Origin: Pseudomonas lundensis
GTDB lineage: Bacteria; Pseudomonadota; Gammaproteobacteria; Pseudomonadales; Pseudomonadaceae
Length of the DNA stretch: 48,136 nucleotides
Direction: 5' to 3'
Assembly (NCBI RefSeq): GCF_001042985.1
Contig: NZ_JYKY01000032.1
Coordinates: 1-48,136 of the forward strand
In this document: positions 1-6,643 of the stretch, in pieces
Layout of the letters: the number at the start of each line of letters is the position of its first letter
How positions within the stretch are numbered: the stretch's first letter is position 1
Notes under the pieces: model-generated
Told to the model about the DNA's origin: nothing
Database searches by the model: none
What the model saw: only the letters and a program-made list of their open reading frames with translations
Translations under genes and position numbers: made by a program

Positions 1-64
1 GCTTTTCGGTCACTTGCTTGACCGCCTGGATTTTGAATTCTTCGGGATAACGCTGGTTGCTCAT
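1..64 (-). CDS. IS3-family transposase OrfA, N-terminal fragment
   Basis: The start codon is the CAT at 62-64, preceded on the minus strand by an AGGAGGT ribosome site. The 21 codons visible match the first residues of the OrfA at 47809 (MSNQRYPEEFKIQ...). The rest of the gene lies beyond the window. OrfA proteins of this family carry the helix-turn-helix that recognises the IS ends. The fragment is intact as far as it can be seen. Confidence 0.85.
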   Translation of the reverse strand, partial: MSNQRYPEEFKIQAVKQVTEK

Positions 65-126
65 GGCACCTCCTAATGGGCCTCATTTTAAGGCTTGGAG
101 GTGTCTACGAAACTAGGGGCGATTCA
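1..126 (-). mobile_element. IS3-family insertion sequence, left copy (partial, terminal 126 bp)
   Basis: The reverse complement of 1-126 is identical, base for base, to 47747-47872. It starts with the terminal inverted-repeat sequence TGAATCGCCCCTAG (113-126), then a leader and the start of the first transposase frame reading left out of the window. The IS end is placed at 126 because the two copies stop matching there. This copy faces the opposite way to the right-hand copy. Confidence 0.9.
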
Positions 127-640
127 ACATTCGTATAAAAGGTGAAAAAGACTTTAATCTTTATACCCATCAATTTTTCAAACAAAAAGCTCCACTAACG
201 CCATTTGGAATACCAGACCTCTCCCACATCATAAAATAAACGTAAGCCCCTCTAATAAACCAAAAATTGGAGGGGTTACACATTAATACACCAAGGCGTT
301 ACACGTTAAAATCCAGAGCAAAAACAAAAGGTATCATGCTTTAAATTACCAGAATAGCTTTTTACTTTCTCCAAAAGAGGATTTTTAAAAAAACCTTTCG
401 CATAATGCACTCCCCTGCATACGCCTCATATATACGCACGCACCCACACACGTCTTTAGTTTTCTATATATAGATATCATACAAACCAGATAACTATAAT
501 ATAGATTACTATACCGCACGCACACACCCAACCAACACCCCCATACAAAACCACCTACACCATCATGCTTGATATACATTTTTTATGTGGTTCAATATAT
601 ATATGGTTCAATTTTCAAAAGAAGCCATTTAGAGCATACC
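127..640. other. AT-rich spacer left of the relaxase gene
   Basis: No convincing gene is seen. There is a small hairpin (CCCCTC 247-252 with GAGGGG 270-275), and the stretch 420-600 is rich in short TATATA and CACAC runs. The base composition is far more AT-rich than the DNA right of position 6700. The two short ORFs here lack ribosome sites and recognisable content. Confidence 0.4.
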
Positions 641-646
641 TGCTAT

Positions 647-690
647 GTTAACCATCCCACTTTTGCTACGCAAAAGATGTTACGGTTAAC
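647..690. repeat. Nested inverted repeats upstream of mob (candidate oriT)
   Basis: An outer pair, GTTAACC (647-653) and GGTTAAC (684-690), encloses a perfect hairpin, CTTTTGC (660-666) / GCAAAAG (670-676) with a 3-nt loop. MobV-type relaxases usually nick at inverted repeats immediately upstream of their own gene, so this is the natural candidate origin of transfer. No nic consensus was matched with confidence; the assignment rests on position and structure. Confidence 0.45.
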
Positions 691-758
691 ACAGGTGCCT
701 AGTCGGCATGACAGAAGCAAAAGCCAAGAGCAAAGACCAACCCACTACTGAGGATAAA

Positions 759-2588
759 ATGAATGACACCAATCTGCAGACAATCACACTGACTAAAAGA
801 GATCGAAACTACTCCAACCTGAAGGGGTTGGACAGTTCGTTGAGGCACTCGCTTAGACTGGACCAAAACGAGTATGACGACTTTGAATTCAACCCCAATC
901 CAGACCACCCAAATGTCGCCATTGTAGGTGGTATTGAACAGATATTAACAAGAGAATTGGCAGAGCAATTACTGGCTGACTTCAACGACCAACTACAAAC
1001 CAAACTCAAAGCAACAGAAGCGACTGACGAGATAGCAGCAGAAAAAGAAAAGCTCCGAAAACTAAAATCGAAGCTGGTCAAATTCATCAACGCAACCGAA
1101 CCGACTGAGATAAAAGAATACGTCACATCGGTAATAGAAGGAGAAAGGCCGCTGGTAGTCGGAGACTACGCCGCCCTACTCAACCAGCACAAAATCAGCC
1201 GTATATCCCAACGTATCGACCTTTTAGAGAACTACACCACCAAGAAGCGAGAGATCGAACAAAACGCACCAGATCGAGCCGTATCAAGGACGGTCAATAG
1301 GGTTAAAGAAATCATCCTTGTAATCCCTGAACCTAATAAACTGGCAATAACTAAGGCTTACACAGACCTTTTGCAGAAAGCCATGCATCAGTTTTATCAA
1401 AAAAATTTCCCGAACAACAAGATGCTTTTCTCATTCAGTCATCTGGACGAAACAACAAACCACGTTCATGCGTTTCTTGACCTTCAAAATGAGAAGACGG
1501 GGAAATATGATTTTTCCGCTCAAGAATTTGAATTCGCATCACAATACTACGCGAGGAATAAAGCTCACCTTGAAAAAATATCTGAGCCGCCAACACTAGA
1601 AGACTTCAAACTGCCCAACCGTAGCGAAGAAAAGCAAAACCATAGATTTATCCGAGAACGCGAATCATGGAAGTCAAAAGTAATGCAGGCGGCCTTTTAC
1701 GAACACTTTAACGGATTAGCCGCTGCATATGGCTTGCAAGCCAAATTCCTACCTAAAACAAAGGAAAACACCGAATATTTAAGCCCTATTGAAAAGGAAG
1801 CCAAAAAACCGAAAAGTGAGCGAAGCCACAACTATTACACCAGACAGCTAGAAAAGCTGCAGCAAGAACTAACCAGTAAGGAGGTCAAACTTATCGAGCA
1901 AAGGGCTACTGTCGTCACACTTAACACCACGATAAAAGACCTACAAGGAACGGCTAGCAACTACAAAGCAACCATACAGAGCTTAGAAATACAGGCCAGC
2001 GAGCAGAGAAAAGAAAATGCCGAGCTAGATAGTCAAAAGCAGAAATTAGACGACGAAATAACGGTAAAAACCACAAAGACTGCAGAGCTGTCATCTAATT
2101 TCAAAACCATGAAATCCAGAATGACAAAAGAATTGAAGGAACTACGCAAGAAAATTAAAGAGGACACCAGCAGAAAAACCATCTTGGAAAAAGCAATCAA
2201 GGCATACGAGGAAGAGCTTGAGCCTTTGATGAAACGTTTTGATATTTTGGTGGATCGACTACTTGAAGCCCGTAGGCTCGACGAGAACCCAGAGCAATAC
2301 TATAAGAGATTAAGAGAAAACACGTATGAAATGGCTAGTCGCTTGGGCAAAGAGAAACGAAAGGACTATCTATTCAACGTTGCCGAACAACTCAAAGAAC
2401 AAGGCTTGGACGATACGCAAGCCGCATTAGGATTTACCGACAAAGTAAAACTTTGGGCATCTGACACATTCACCAGCAAGCAAATAGTAGAATTTGAAAA
2501 GGAAGAAGCGGAGCAGGCGAAGCAAGCAAGAAAAAGAAGGCTTCTAAAACCTAAGCCCCCAAGCCCATTTCAAGACCCTTATCAATAA
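759..2588 (+). CDS. MobV-type plasmid mobilization protein (relaxase)
   Basis: This is a probable Mob/Pre-type relaxase that nicks plasmid DNA at oriT. About 230 residues in, it has HLDETTNHVH, matching the HxDExxxHxH metal-binding motif of MobV proteins. The last third is highly charged and heptad-like (about residues 360-520), predicting a long coiled coil. I chose ATG 759 because GAGGA lies 5-8 nt upstream. ATG 708, in the same frame, would add 17 residues but has a poor ribosome site. Codon use is AT-rich, like the neighbouring rep and unlike the genes beyond 6.7 kb. The N-terminus differs from classical Mob/Pre proteins, so it is a divergent member. A good terminator follows at 2604. Confidence 0.82.
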   Translation: MNDTNLQTITLTKRDRNYSNLKGLDSSLRHSLRLDQNEYDDFEFNPNPDHPNVAIVGGIEQILTRELAEQLLADFNDQLQTKLKATEATDEIAAEKEKLRKLKSKLVKFINATEPTEIKEYVTSVIEGERPLVVGDYAALLNQHKISRISQRIDLLENYTTKKREIEQNAPDRAVSRTVNRVKEIILVIPEPNKLAITKAYTDLLQKAMHQFYQKNFPNNKMLFSFSHLDETTNHVHAFLDLQNEKTGKYDFSAQEFEFASQYYARNKAHLEKISEPPTLEDFKLPNRSEEKQNHRFIRERESWKSKVMQAAFYEHFNGLAAAYGLQAKFLPKTKENTEYLSPIEKEAKKPKSERSHNYYTRQLEKLQQELTSKEVKLIEQRATVVTLNTTIKDLQGTASNYKATIQSLEIQASEQRKENAELDSQKQKLDDEITVKTTKTAELSSNFKTMKSRMTKELKELRKKIKEDTSRKTILEKAIKAYEEELEPLMKRFDILVDRLLEARRLDENPEQYYKRLRENTYEMASRLGKEKRKDYLFNVAEQLKEQGLDDTQAALGFTDKVKLWASDTFTSKQIVEFEKEEAEQAKQARKRRLLKPKPPSPFQDPYQ

Positions 2589-2603
2589 CAAAACCCATTC
2601 AAT

Positions 2604-2631
2604 AAAAACCCCGCAGCAATACGGGCTTTTT
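2604..2631 (+). terminator. Rho-independent terminator after mob
   Basis: The arms AAAAACCCCG (2604-2613) and CGGGCTTTTT (2622-2631) pair over 10 bp with one C-C mismatch around an 8-nt loop, ending in a T run. It sits 16 nt after the relaxase stop. Confidence 0.75.
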
Positions 2632-2679
2632 AGTATTCAAGTTTGACAAAGCTCGAAAGTGTGGCAACTTGAAAGGAGC

Positions 2680-2809
2680 AGAAAAAGAAAACCACCTTGG
2701 GGAAGGTGGCGAATGATACTACAATAAAATTTTAAAAACTCCAATCAACACAACCATTTAATCATCATAAAAATTATTGTCAAGTCATCTCCCAAGGTTT
2801 TCTTTTTCT
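2680..2809. repeat. 14-bp inverted repeat in the rep leader (copy-control region candidate)
   Basis: AGAAAAAGAAAACC (2680-2693) is perfectly repeated in inverse orientation as GGTTTTCTTTTTCT (2796-2809). The pair brackets the DNA just before rep (ATG 2835). In ColE2-type plasmids the rep leader RNA is the target of a small antisense RNA that sets copy number. A long-range stem here could form part of that control, but no antisense promoter was identified with confidence. Confidence 0.4.
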
Positions 2810-2834
2810 AAATAACTATTAGAAGAGGATAACA

Positions 2835-3755
2835 ATGGGATGCGTAAAACTATTTGAGGACTACTTACCAAAGAGACCTTATCACACAGACGATTTAGTC
2901 AGTGGCTTAAAAATCAATAAAAAAGAAAAAGCAAAACTTGCACGACTTGTTCAGCCCAATGGGCCTACGCATAGATATTGGATGGTGTTTGACTTAGACC
3001 GAACCGATGCCGGTATGCACTGGGACAACGTAGGGGCACCAACTCCGAACCTAATAGCTCGAAATCCAGCCAATGGGCACGCTCACCTACTCTACCTGCT
3101 ACAAACCCCTGTCCGAACGGCTATGGACGGCAAAACCGCCCCTTTACGCTACGCTGCGGCTATCGAGGCAGGATTGCGTAACCGTTTAGGAGCAGACAGA
3201 GGCTATTCCGGGTTGATCTGTAAGAACCCGATCAATTCCCACTGGATAGTGACCCAATGGCAGGCCGATCCATACACATTGGACGACTTGGCCGACTACA
3301 TCGACCTAACCCCGGAAAAGGCCAAACAGAAGCCCGTAGAGGATTACGGCTTGGGTCGCAACTGTATGCTTTTCGATGAGTTAAGGGCGTGGGCATACAA
3401 AGCCATCCGCCAAGGCTGGCCCGACTACAACCAATGGCTAAACGCTTGCCTAGACCGTGCCACAGGCTACAACGTCAATTTCTCCACACCCTTGGACACA
3501 TCCGAGGTTAAACATACGGCAAAGAGCGTAGCCAAATGGACGCATAGAAACTTTAACCGTGGAACCTTTGATGATTATGTCGCCAGAACCCACACAAGCA
3601 GAATACAGGCCATAAGAGGTAAGAAAGGCGGTACTGCAAAAGGCAAAACTAAAAGAGAGCAAGGGATTATTTTACTTGAAGCAGGGACGTCTATTCAGCA
3701 AGTCATGAAGAAATTAAATGTAAGCCGTAGAACCGTGTTCTACTGGAAGCAATGA
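2835..3755 (+). CDS. rep: ColE2-type plasmid replication protein (Rep/primase)
   Basis: The 306-residue protein matches the ColE2/ColE3 Rep family. These plasmid-specific primases bind the origin and make the leading-strand primer. Residues about 30-170 (MVFDLDRTDAG, NGHAHLLYLL, NPINSHW) are the replicase domain, followed by a PriCT-like segment (about 175-245). The C-terminal helix-turn-helix includes MKKLNVSRRTVFYWK, a likely origin-binding element. Length is normal for the family. An AGAGGA ribosome site precedes ATG 2835. An origin-like sequence begins 5 nt after the stop, exactly where ColE2 plasmids carry theirs. With the relaxase it forms a small mobilizable plasmid backbone. Confidence 0.9.
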   Translation: MGCVKLFEDYLPKRPYHTDDLVSGLKINKKEKAKLARLVQPNGPTHRYWMVFDLDRTDAGMHWDNVGAPTPNLIARNPANGHAHLLYLLQTPVRTAMDGKTAPLRYAAAIEAGLRNRLGADRGYSGLICKNPINSHWIVTQWQADPYTLDDLADYIDLTPEKAKQKPVEDYGLGRNCMLFDELRAWAYKAIRQGWPDYNQWLNACLDRATGYNVNFSTPLDTSEVKHTAKSVAKWTHRNFNRGTFDDYVARTHTSRIQAIRGKKGGTAKGKTKREQGIILLEAGTSIQQVMKKLNVSRRTVFYWKQ

Positions 3756-3759
3756 ACAT

Positions 3760-3804
3760 AGCATTATAATTAGTGCAAATAGCCTATATCAGATAATAGC
3801 ACCC
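3760..3804 (+). other. ColE2-type replication origin (candidate)
   Basis: The core ATAGCCTATATCAGATAATA (3779-3798), followed by GCACCC, closely resembles the ColE2 origin core as I recall it (ATAAGCCTTATCAGATAACA then GCGCCC). It lies immediately downstream of rep, as in ColE2. A small hairpin with CACCC and GGGTG arms and a T-rich tail follows, and could also end the rep transcript. The comparison is from memory, not an alignment. Confidence 0.65.
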
Positions 3805-4076
3805 GGTGAGGGTGTTTCTTCTCCCTCCCCGCCCACCCCTTCCCTTTCCTCCCCGTATCCCCCACATATACATACACCGCACCACCGATAGCGATATAAC
3901 ACACGGAGTTGGTCAAAATCGGCCTTCTTCCACTCCTTTGATACAACGACACCAAGCCACACCACTCCACTCCTAAAATAGCCAAATGCGTTACACCTCG
4001 CAGCATTATGGTTAGTGTAAAAAGTCTATATCAAAAACAGTCCAAAACAGCGTTAACCACTCAACCCAATACTTCC

Positions 4077-4101
4077 ATAGGTTCGGAGATATATCCCCTA
4101 A
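4077..4101 (+). repeat. 25-bp direct repeat, copy 1
   Basis: The sequence is identical to 4617-4641. The core GTTCGGAGATATATCCCC is itself partly palindromic. A degenerate third version (ATAGGTTCAAGGATATACC) is seen near 5300. Confidence 0.7.
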
Positions 4102-4596
4102 CCTATATGTATGTATACATACATATCAAATTTCTCTCCTGATGAAAATTTCGCACTTTTCAAAATTCATAAAAATTCATCAAAATGGGTGAATATCACT
4201 CACTGGGCTGATGAGCCTAAATATCCCGAAAGCGATTAGGGGCAGTAACCAAAAATCGACTTTTTCAAAAAGTTATTTTCTTGAAAAAACTGTCGTGAAA
4301 TTTAACGTTTTTATCGAATTTTTTAGATATTTAATTTTTCATAACCATTGAATTATGGCTTACTTACAGCAAAATACCTTGTCAATAGCAAAATGAAAAT
4401 AAATATAACATCCAACCTTAATCATCAAATAGGGTTCAACCCTACTTAAATCACTTAGTTGACTTTTGCCACGAAGCAGATCAAAAAATGACACTGCCAA
4501 AACTCAAAAATCGCTCTCAAATGAATTTCACACAAAAAGGTGGGGTATCGGTCACGTTAGAAATTTAAAAATCAGAATATCCAATTTCCTACAACG

Positions 4597-4641
4597 TATA
4601 TCCCCGAAGTAATGTTATAGGTTCGGAGATATATCCCCTAA
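4597..4641 (+). repeat. 25-bp direct repeat, copy 2, with an added inverted arm
   Basis: The copy at 4617-4641 is preceded by TATATCCCCGAA (4597-4608), which pairs with TTCGGAGATATA (4622-4633) over 12 bp with one mismatch. The structure ends 3 nt before a TTGACA box, so it is well placed as an operator for the gene at 4700 or as an iteron-like element. Confidence 0.6.
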
Positions 4642-4644
4642 GCA

Positions 4645-4678
4645 TTGACATATCAAAACCCTATGGTATTGGTATTAT
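4645..4678 (+). promoter_or_regulatory. Possible promoter of the 127-residue ORF
   Basis: TTGACA is at 4645-4650 and an extended -10, TGGTATTAT, at 4670-4678. The 22-nt gap is too long for a standard sigma-70 pair, so probably only the extended -10 is used. The 25-bp repeat abuts the TTGACA box. Confidence 0.4.
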
Positions 4679-4699
4679 AACAACATAGGAGCTCTAATT

Positions 4700-5083
4700 A
4701 TGAACAGGATGGAATATGCAGGAAAAATAGGCGGTATGGTTGGTGGATTTAAAAGACGTGAGCGTCAAAAATTTTTAATTATGTTCGTAAAAATAATAGA
4801 AATGGATGAGCTTCATGAGATACGAATGACCTCAAGCCTCGCTAAAAAGCTAATAGCAGCATTTTCAGGCTGCAAATCAATATCCAATGATGTTCTAATC
4901 AAGGAGTTTGCAAGAAGCGGGAACAGTGTAAAACAACAAAACCTTGATATGATTATCCATTCCTTAGTAGCACGATGGCAAGACCTTTATGAAGAACAGT
5001 GGAAAGAAGCAAAAATAAAAATAGACATTGAAGCCGACGAATACAAGCAATCCATTATCGAAAAGCTGGACATTAAACTATAA
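4700..5083 (+). CDS. Small protein of unknown function, plasmid-like region
   Basis: I do not recognise this 127-residue protein. It has a good ribosome site (AGGAG, 8 nt before ATG 4700) and a plausible promoter. The sequence is mixed and soluble-looking: a basic N-terminus (GGFKRRERQKF), no membrane segment or signal peptide, and a charged, probably helical C-terminal half (EEQWKEAKIKIDIEADEYKQ). Its position between plasmid repeats, and a possible operator overlapping its promoter, suggest a plasmid maintenance or regulatory role. That is inference from context only. An 8-bp hairpin (5088-5108) follows the stop. Confidence 0.6.
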   Translation: MNRMEYAGKIGGMVGGFKRRERQKFLIMFVKIIEMDELHEIRMTSSLAKKLIAAFSGCKSISNDVLIKEFARSGNSVKQQNLDMIIHSLVARWQDLYEEQWKEAKIKIDIEADEYKQSIIEKLDIKL

Positions 5084-5640
5084 ATACATGTAAAGCCCCA
5101 CTTTACATACTTATACCCGTGAAGCTATTTTTCGCTTTGCGGATATACACATTCCTACACCGTAGGAATTTACAACCACTATGTGTCCTGCCACGATACA
5201 TACTTGTATCTTTAAACCAAATAATGACCTTCACGGACATATATCCTACTCCCATAGAGTAGAAAATACCGCCTATCTTTTCGTTGAGCTAAGCAGCCAT
5301 AGGTTCAAGGATATACCTCCGAACCATTATCTATCACACCACACTACAACCACTCTTTTATTGTTTTTGTTTTAGGTTATATTAAATATAACAACATAAA
5401 TAAAAATCATGACGAAAATTCTAAAAAAATCAAACGAGCTTTACACTTTTTGAAATGCTCCTTTCTCTATTTATCATAATGTCGCTGGCCATTGACTTCC
5501 TCATTAATCAACCATACCATTTGGAATTTTGTTATTAACACAACAACGTAAGGCACCATGAAATAGTCAAACAAAAAACACTGAGCAGATTTGCATTTTT
5601 TACATATTGAAACGGCCAACCTCGCAAGGATAATCAACGT
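5084..5640. other. Noncoding AT-rich spacer dense in short perfect palindromes
   Basis: There is no supported gene. Perfect hairpins are ATGTAAAG/CTTTACAT (5088-5108, 5-nt loop), ATTCCTAC/GTAGGAAT (5151-5169, 3-nt loop), CTACTC/GAGTAG (5246-5262) and GTTATATT/AATATAAC (5376-5392, 1-nt spacer). The segment at 5294-5316 resembles the 25-bp repeat. None has a clear terminator T run. Confidence 0.5.
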
Positions 5641-5645
5641 CGATT

Positions 5646-5681
5646 TTCTACATTGCGATTTAAAGCCTAATAATGTAGAAT
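5646..5681 (+). promoter_or_regulatory. Promoter with overlapping operator-like inverted repeat, upstream of the heptamer locus
   Basis: TTGCGA (5653-5658) and TAGAAT (5676-5681) are separated by 17 nt, a good sigma-70 arrangement. A 9-bp perfect inverted repeat, TTCTACATT (5646-5654) / AATGTAGAA (5672-5680), overlaps both boxes. A bound regulator could block the promoter. Transcription would begin near 5688 and read into the ORF at 5741. Confidence 0.5.
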
Positions 5682-5740
5682 ATTAAGCGACTTCGACTTC
5701 GACTAAAAATCAAAACAGCTACTAAAATAAGGATATACTA

Positions 5741-5912
5741 ATGCCCAGCACCCAGCACCCAGCACCCAGCACCCAGCACCCAGCACCCAGCACCCAGCAC
5801 CCAGCACCATAAGGTAAAATATACTATAGGGGCAAAAATTTTCATATTATTTTTAATCTTGGCTCTAACAGCAAGCATCGCTGCTCTCTTACATGTAACT
5901 GTAGGATATTAA
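5741..5912 (+). CDS. Putative phase-variable small membrane protein (heptamer tract; OFF as sequenced)
   Basis: ATG 5741 has AAGGA at 5729-5733 and is followed at once by nine CCCAGCA units. In the present state the frame encodes three PSTQHPA peptides and stops at 5810-5812. A different frame, open from 5808 to the stop at 5910-5912, encodes KVKYTIGAKIFILFLILALT and then ASIAALLHVTVGY, a single strong membrane helix. Removing one heptamer (eight copies) fuses the start to this frame and gives a 54-residue protein; five or eleven copies would do the same. Ten copies stops at 5815-5817. Only one class in three is therefore ON. The stop lies 2 nt before the Wzz-like start, so translation is probably coupled. 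The product's role is unknown. Confidence 0.65.
5744..5806 (+). repeat. Heptanucleotide microsatellite (CCCAGCA)x9
   Basis: Nine perfect tandem copies of the 7-bp unit begin directly after ATG 5741 and end before CCATAAGG. Seven is not a multiple of three, so each gain or loss changes the reading frame. This is the property of simple-repeat contingency loci mutated by strand slippage. The GC-rich tract stands out in AT-rich DNA. Confidence 0.97.
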
Positions 5913-5914
5913 AA

Positions 5915-6565
5915 ATGAGAGCAAATGAAAATTTAAATGAAGAAATCTCTCTTTTTGATGTCTATGCTTTTTTTATCCGACAAATCAAATTAATTTCAAT
6001 TGTTTTCCTTATAGTCTTTGTAGTAGGTATTACATATTCGACAACGAGACCTACATTATACAAGAGCACTTCAAACGTAACTATCGGCAAAAGCGTAAGT
6101 CTAAACTCCAACACTGTAGCCCTGCTAGAACGCCCAGAAGAAATAGCCTATAAATATTCAAATAACGCTACTATAACCGCAATAAAAAATACCGATATAA
6201 TTAATATTTCATCAACCAATGAAGACCGTGAACAATCCATAAAAAACGTAAAACTAACAGTAGAGGAAATAATTTCTAACCAAAAAAAAATATATCAAAC
6301 ACAAGAAAAAAACCTCATTAAATATATAGAGTTTTTGAAGATTACAGACACTGCGAATTCTAAATTATTGGACATTGTAGAAACCGCATCTAAATCCTCG
6401 ACCACTCAGCCGTCCGAAATTATAACAACAGAACTTCCGTACTCAGGAAAAATCAAACAAAATTTATTACTTACTACTTTTGTTGCACTTTGCACAGCCT
6501 TAATATCTGGCGGACTTAGAGAGCTAAGCAGACGACAATATAGAAACAAACAATCAGCCAACTAA
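5915..6565 (+). CDS. Short Wzz-like polysaccharide chain-length regulator
   Basis: The 216-residue protein has the layout of Wzz/polysaccharide co-polymerases. The N-terminal segment EISLFDVYAFFIRQIKLISI leads into a membrane helix (about 26-45); a periplasmic domain with helical, Lys/Glu-rich parts follows, and a second membrane helix lies near 187-205 before a basic tail (RELSRRQYRNKQ). In the family, such proteins set O-antigen or capsule length at the inner membrane. At 216 residues it is much shorter than typical Wzz (about 320-370) and has little of the long periplasmic coiled coil. AGGA lies 8 nt before ATG 5915, inside the last codons of the phase-variable frame, so expression may depend on that ORF. 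No other polysaccharide gene is nearby. Confidence 0.75.
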   Translation: MRANENLNEEISLFDVYAFFIRQIKLISIVFLIVFVVGITYSTTRPTLYKSTSNVTIGKSVSLNSNTVALLERPEEIAYKYSNNATITAIKNTDIINISSTNEDREQSIKNVKLTVEEIISNQKKIYQTQEKNLIKYIEFLKITDTANSKLLDIVETASKSSTTQPSEIITTELPYSGKIKQNLLLTTFVALCTALISGGLRELSRRQYRNKQSAN

Positions 6566-6597
6566 ATCTTCCAAAAGCATAGAAAAATTATTTTTCT

Positions 6598-6632
6598 CGC
6601 CAAACAAGTGCAAAGCTCACACCTGTTTGGCG
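6598..6632. terminator. Strong hairpin after the Wzz-like gene
   Basis: CGCCAAACAAGTG (6598-6610) pairs with CACACCTGTTTGGCG (6618-6632) over 13 bp with one mismatch. It lies 33 nt after the stop. Neither side has a clear T run, so it may be a weak terminator or an mRNA 3' end. Confidence 0.45.
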
Positions 6633-6643
6633 GCATCTAATGC

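Larger units (their letters stand above)
3805..4699. other. Noncoding plasmid-like DNA with a second origin-like copy and 25-bp repeats
   Basis: No gene is supported. 4002-4040 repeats the origin region with changes (AGCATTATGGTTAGTG.. then GTCTATATCAAAAACAG) and is a degenerate second copy. The 25-bp sequence ATAGGTTCGGAGATATATCC plus CCTAA occurs at 4077-4101 and 4617-4641. The stem CGACTTTTTCAA (4257-4268) pairs with TTGAAAAA (4281-4288) and, after a bulge, GTCG (4292-4295). 3820-3860 is a pyrimidine-rich CCTCCC run. Confidence 0.5.

Noticed and set aside
3770..4006. 78-codon minus-strand ORF after rep
   Set aside because: It overlaps both origin-like sequences, and no ribosome site or protein similarity is seen.
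5744..5806. Heptamer tract as a CRISPR array
   Set aside because: The unit is 7 bp with no spacers, so it is a microsatellite.
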